A DNA stretch of 64,000 nucleotides from Nissolia schottii. Its lineage: Eukaryota; Streptophyta; Magnoliopsida; Fabales; Fabaceae. Position numbers and translations under genes: made by a program. Below are positions 60,913 through 64,000 of this stretch, piece by piece. A model generated the notes under the pieces. That model was given only the letters and a program-made list of their open reading frames with translations, did no database searches and was not told where the DNA came from. Position 1 is the stretch's first letter. Each line of letters starts with the position of its first letter. Location of the stretch: positions 34,847-98,846 of the forward strand of contig QANU01105760.1 in assembly GCA_003254905.1 (NCBI GenBank), in the 5' to 3' direction.

Positions 60913-63327
60913 ACTGGGAACTAGGAAAACTGTTAGAATACATGTTAGTAAATAGAAAAAGGAAAAAAAATTCAGGAATTAAATACAAAAAGTAATTTTA
61001 TTCTCTTTTTTTTGACGTTGTTGACTGTTGCAACGGTTGACAGCAAGATGAAAAGAAAAATAGAACAGTACATAATCAAGTGTTGGATTATGTAAATGAC
61101 TAGTCTCTCAAGTCTCATCAACAAACTTGCAATATACATGGGGAAGGACGAGGGTTTGCATGAAGACAATGGCATAAGTTTGCCAGCGTTGGGAGGTGAA
61201 CTTTGTACAGCTTTACAGCAGCAGAACTTATGAAGGTCTTGAGATGATGTGCTGTACGCGATGCCTGGCTGTATACCAATCTGTCCTTTAGGCTAAGGTC
61301 AAGTACTGATATAGAAGTGTGTGTAGCTGTTTTGTTCCATATGTGTAGGGGTCACTACTCCCATATTGTTCTTCAACCATCCATAACCAATTACCCCATA
61401 TCTTCATGTCTTGCAGAAACTATATACTTAGTAGTGGAATCTTGGAACGATCCCGAACGATTACCAAATAGGTCAAGATTAAAATAATAGATTGGTAATT
61501 AAGTCACAGGAGCAGTACTTATATACTCCTTCGTTCACCTCTATTTCCCTTTCTTCCCAGCTGCCCTTGCTCATCGCCAGTTCAACACTAATCTGTTGCG
61601 GTTGATTCCTCATTTATATTTAAAGATCAAGTTGAGAGTTTCTTTATTAAAATCATCTATTTGTCCGACAAAGTTTGAGATTTTGTCATCACTTAAAATG
61701 TCCCACGCCAGTTGATGTTGTAGAAAACATTTCCTCTTTTCCTAGAGTGAAAATATAAGTTAACCATTTAGCATTGACCCTTAATTATATGTATAATTTT
61801 TATGTGATAATATGTATAATTTTTAAAATATTAATTATAAGAGTCAAATGTTTTTAGTTGGTTGTATAATTCAAGTCAGTGCATAAAGATACATTTCTTG
61901 ATTGAATACTTGTAAATAACTCAAACTAAAGTGAAGCACAAGCAAAAAAGTCAATCAATGAGGTGGTCCAACTCTATTCTCTAACTATCTACATGGTTTA
62001 TTGTTATGAGGGATGTGATGTTATTTGAATTCATAGAGGGTGATATGTCCTGTTTACTCACACGTTAAATCTTATGAATTTAAATAACATTTTCTCACTA
62101 TTATTGTGGTTAGATATGCATTTGTATGAGTAGTCCTGCCAATTTCTTTTAGATGGAAAATGTAAAATAAAGGCACATTTTCTCCTCCTTTAACTTATTT
62201 GTGTGTAGTTACCCAAGTTCTCAACTTTCTTTTTCTTTTCAAATACTACCACATGCATGATAAGATCTTGAGAAAAGTATATAGATAGTTTAACTTGTCT
62301 TAAAAAAAATTTTAAAAAAAGTTGACATTTTAATTTTTTTAGAGATTAAATTAGACGTTGAGACATTTCTGATAGACTAACTTGGGTATTTACTTAACGT
62401 ATTTAATCCACTCTATGTTTAGAATTAAAAAAAAAAATTCCACCATATGTTCAAGTAGTTCAAACCGGTTACCAAAAGACGATTTTCTACCGTTGATAAT
62501 ATTTCGTAAGTAATGGACAGTTTAAATTGACTAGGACTATCGTACACCAAAGTTTTTATGGCAAGGTGCATAATAAGTTATCGCCGATAAAATTAATTTG
62601 TAATTTTATCTTCAATTAGCATTAAGTTAGTTGGACGGTTAGAGGCCCCTCTCCATTTCTGTTAGTCAGTTACAGACCCACAAACACGTGTCTGCTTGTA
62701 TATAACTATGACCAAGTGCAGTGAATTAACTGAGATCATTCTTTTCAATCATTTTCCATTCTGTTAAATACCTTAATTCCACGTCCCAAAAAAAAAACTT
62801 AATCATTTTTTATTTAATTTAAAACTAGTTAGTATTAAAGCCAGAAGGAGGCTTTGGAATCTCATTCGTGTGCTTCTGTCTCCCTCTATGTGTGTGTGTG
62901 TGTCGCCTTTTGTTGTGTGTGTGTGTTTGGCATGTATATAATAAATGCAAAGGACCTACGTACGTTGAAGATGTCTCTTTCACTATTTGGAGTGTTTCAA
63001 ACCAATTCTGTTCCCTTCTATTCATCCGCTGCCGCCGTACGGAGATCCCTTTGCCTGGCATAAATATCATAACACTGTATGCTAGCTAAAAATGGGGATT
63101 AACATATATGTGGGTTTAGAAGTATTAAAATCCAAAAATATAAGGGAAAAAAATTACAAGAGTATGGGGGAAAATTCTGAATTTGCCACACGTGGCAAAT
63201 TCAAAAATTCCGAAAATTTAAAAAACAAAAAAGATGAGAAGACCTGAATGATGGTGACGTGACACAGGTGCAACATTGGAAAATGAAAAAGGTATGGTTT
63301 GAATTTGTCATTACCCTTGGTAAGTCC

Positions 63328-63781
63328 TGTTGGAAATTTATATTTCCAATATTTGTGGGCTCATATCCGTTAACGATTATATTAGCTATTTATCATATAT
63401 GGCTTAATTCAGTGATCTAATTATTTGGTTAAAAGCCTTTTAGACTAAAGGAAAAGTGAATATGGGCCCAAATGGGTAGATACCACCAGTATTGGCCCAT
63501 CAAGGGATAATGGGAACCCTGGTGAGCTTAAATACATGAGGAACGGTTATGGTCCCCAAAACACCAAATCGGAAAACGTTTCACTTCTCCCCATCTGGAA
63601 GAGAGACAGACAGTCCCATTGAGGAACTAAGGAGGTTTGGTTGAGGAAGACCACAAAACCACTGTTCTTGTTCGTGATCAGTTGCGCCAAGAGATTCCTA
63701 TCGCTAAATCATGGAGTCAGGTATTTATGCAATTCCTTTATCCTTAGTAATCTGACGTGATGTAATCGATAAATTCTAACA
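63328..63781 (+). mobile_element. 5' LTR of a Ty1-copia retrotransposon
   Basis: 454 bp from TGTTGGAAAT to AATTCTAACA, directly followed by an initiator tRNA-Met primer-binding site. The element body continues past the window end on the plus strand. A T/C-rich part and GC-richer leader (63560-63720) fit LTR R/U5 sequence. The other LTR and the target duplication are outside. Confidence 0.88.
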
Positions 63782-63783
63782 AG

Positions 63784-63796
63784 TGGTATCAGAGCC
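63784..63796 (+). other. tRNA-iMet primer-binding site (copia)
   Basis: TGGTATCAGAGCC, the standard complement of the 3' end of plant initiator tRNA-Met, three bases after the LTR end. This is the usual copia arrangement. Confidence 0.92.
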
Positions 63797-64000
63797 ACCC
63801 ATCATTGTCAGGTTATTAGGATTTGTGTTTTGGATAATTTGAAAATTTGATATTTGTGCTTATAGTTTCCGCTGCACTATCGTATATCGATAATTTTGTT
63901 ATTCAATTTTTCAACATTTTATGAACCCTAAAAACTGTTTATTTGGGAATTTGGGAATTTTATTTTAACCCCAATTCAATCAATTTTTTACGGATAAAGA
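63797..64000 (+). mobile_element. start of copia internal region (truncated by window end)
   Basis: Untranslated leader after the primer-binding site; no gag start is reached with confidence before the window ends. Confidence 0.7.

Larger units (their letters stand above)
54806..63327. other. intergenic right of MIF, no gene recognised
   Basis: MIF promoter side, then AT-rich repeats: a fold-back element (55335-55840), a hairpin (58270-58345), (TA)n runs near 58950-59015 and a CACTA end (to 60912). A GASA-type gene, next in the Arabidopsis order, was looked for by its Cys-rich motif and not seen. Short frames at 57719, 58402, 59431 and 62854 show no family motif. Confidence 0.4.

Noticed and set aside
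61255..61280. Similarity to miR160 ('tgcctggctgtataccaa')
   Set aside because: The central bases of miR160 are missing and no pairing arm was found nearby.
54806..63327. GASA-type gene expected next to MIF from Arabidopsis order
   Set aside because: No frame with the 12-Cys GASA pattern was seen on either strand.
1..64000. tRNA, rRNA or CRISPR features
   Set aside because: No cloverleaf-type tRNA gene, rRNA match or regularly spaced repeat array was recognised by eye.

Overview
The window is nuclear DNA of a dicot plant, most likely a legume close to soybean. Genes have GT-AG introns, intergenic DNA is very AT-rich, transposable elements are abundant, and every recognisable protein is a plant family. 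The legume placement is an inference from overall protein and repeat style, not a measured result. There are two assembly gaps: about 930 N at 2787-3717 and a single N at 53692.

The left 23 kb is gene-dense. In order it holds an acidic histone chaperone of the SET/NAP1-related class (NRP, minus, 10 exons, 964-5439), a Golgi-type PMT/DUF248 methyltransferase (minus, 6 exons, 6539-9879), a zinc-finger ASC-1/TRIP4 homologue (minus, 4 exons, 11596-14118), a P-class PPR protein divergently paired with it (plus, 14296-16632), a DYW-class PPR editing factor (plus, 17323-19254), and a plastid-targeted alpha/beta-hydrolase-like protein lacking recognisable catalytic residues (plus, 4 exons, 20042-23001). 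After 13 kb of repeat-rich DNA comes a subgroup-1 R2R3-MYB (plus, 3 exons, 36059-37309). After another 17 kb comes an intronless mini zinc finger protein, MIF (minus, 54536-54805). No further protein gene is recognised to the right end.

From memory of the Arabidopsis map, six of these eight genes match a run on chromosome 1 in the same order: At1g74560 (NRP1), At1g74580 and At1g74630 (PPRs), At1g74640 (hydrolase-like), At1g74650 (MYB31) and At1g74660 (MIF1). The window therefore looks like an old conserved block, with the methyltransferase and ASC-1 genes inserted or differentially retained, and its right half expanded by transposons.

The mobile DNA is layered. It includes a fold-back Mutator-like element with a perfect 9-bp target duplication inside an NRP intron; a solo LTR in a hydrolase intron (5-bp duplication); a small hAT-type element (8-bp duplication); a LINE whose reverse-transcriptase motif A is split by a Tat-like solo LTR (5-bp duplication); a deleted Tat/gypsy element carrying an antisense PF04195-like gene (40128-44515); another Tat-like solo LTR (46865-47432); two CACTA-type ends; several inverted-repeat MITEs; and, at the right edge, the 5' LTR and initiator-tRNA-Met primer site of a Ty1-copia element that runs out of the window.
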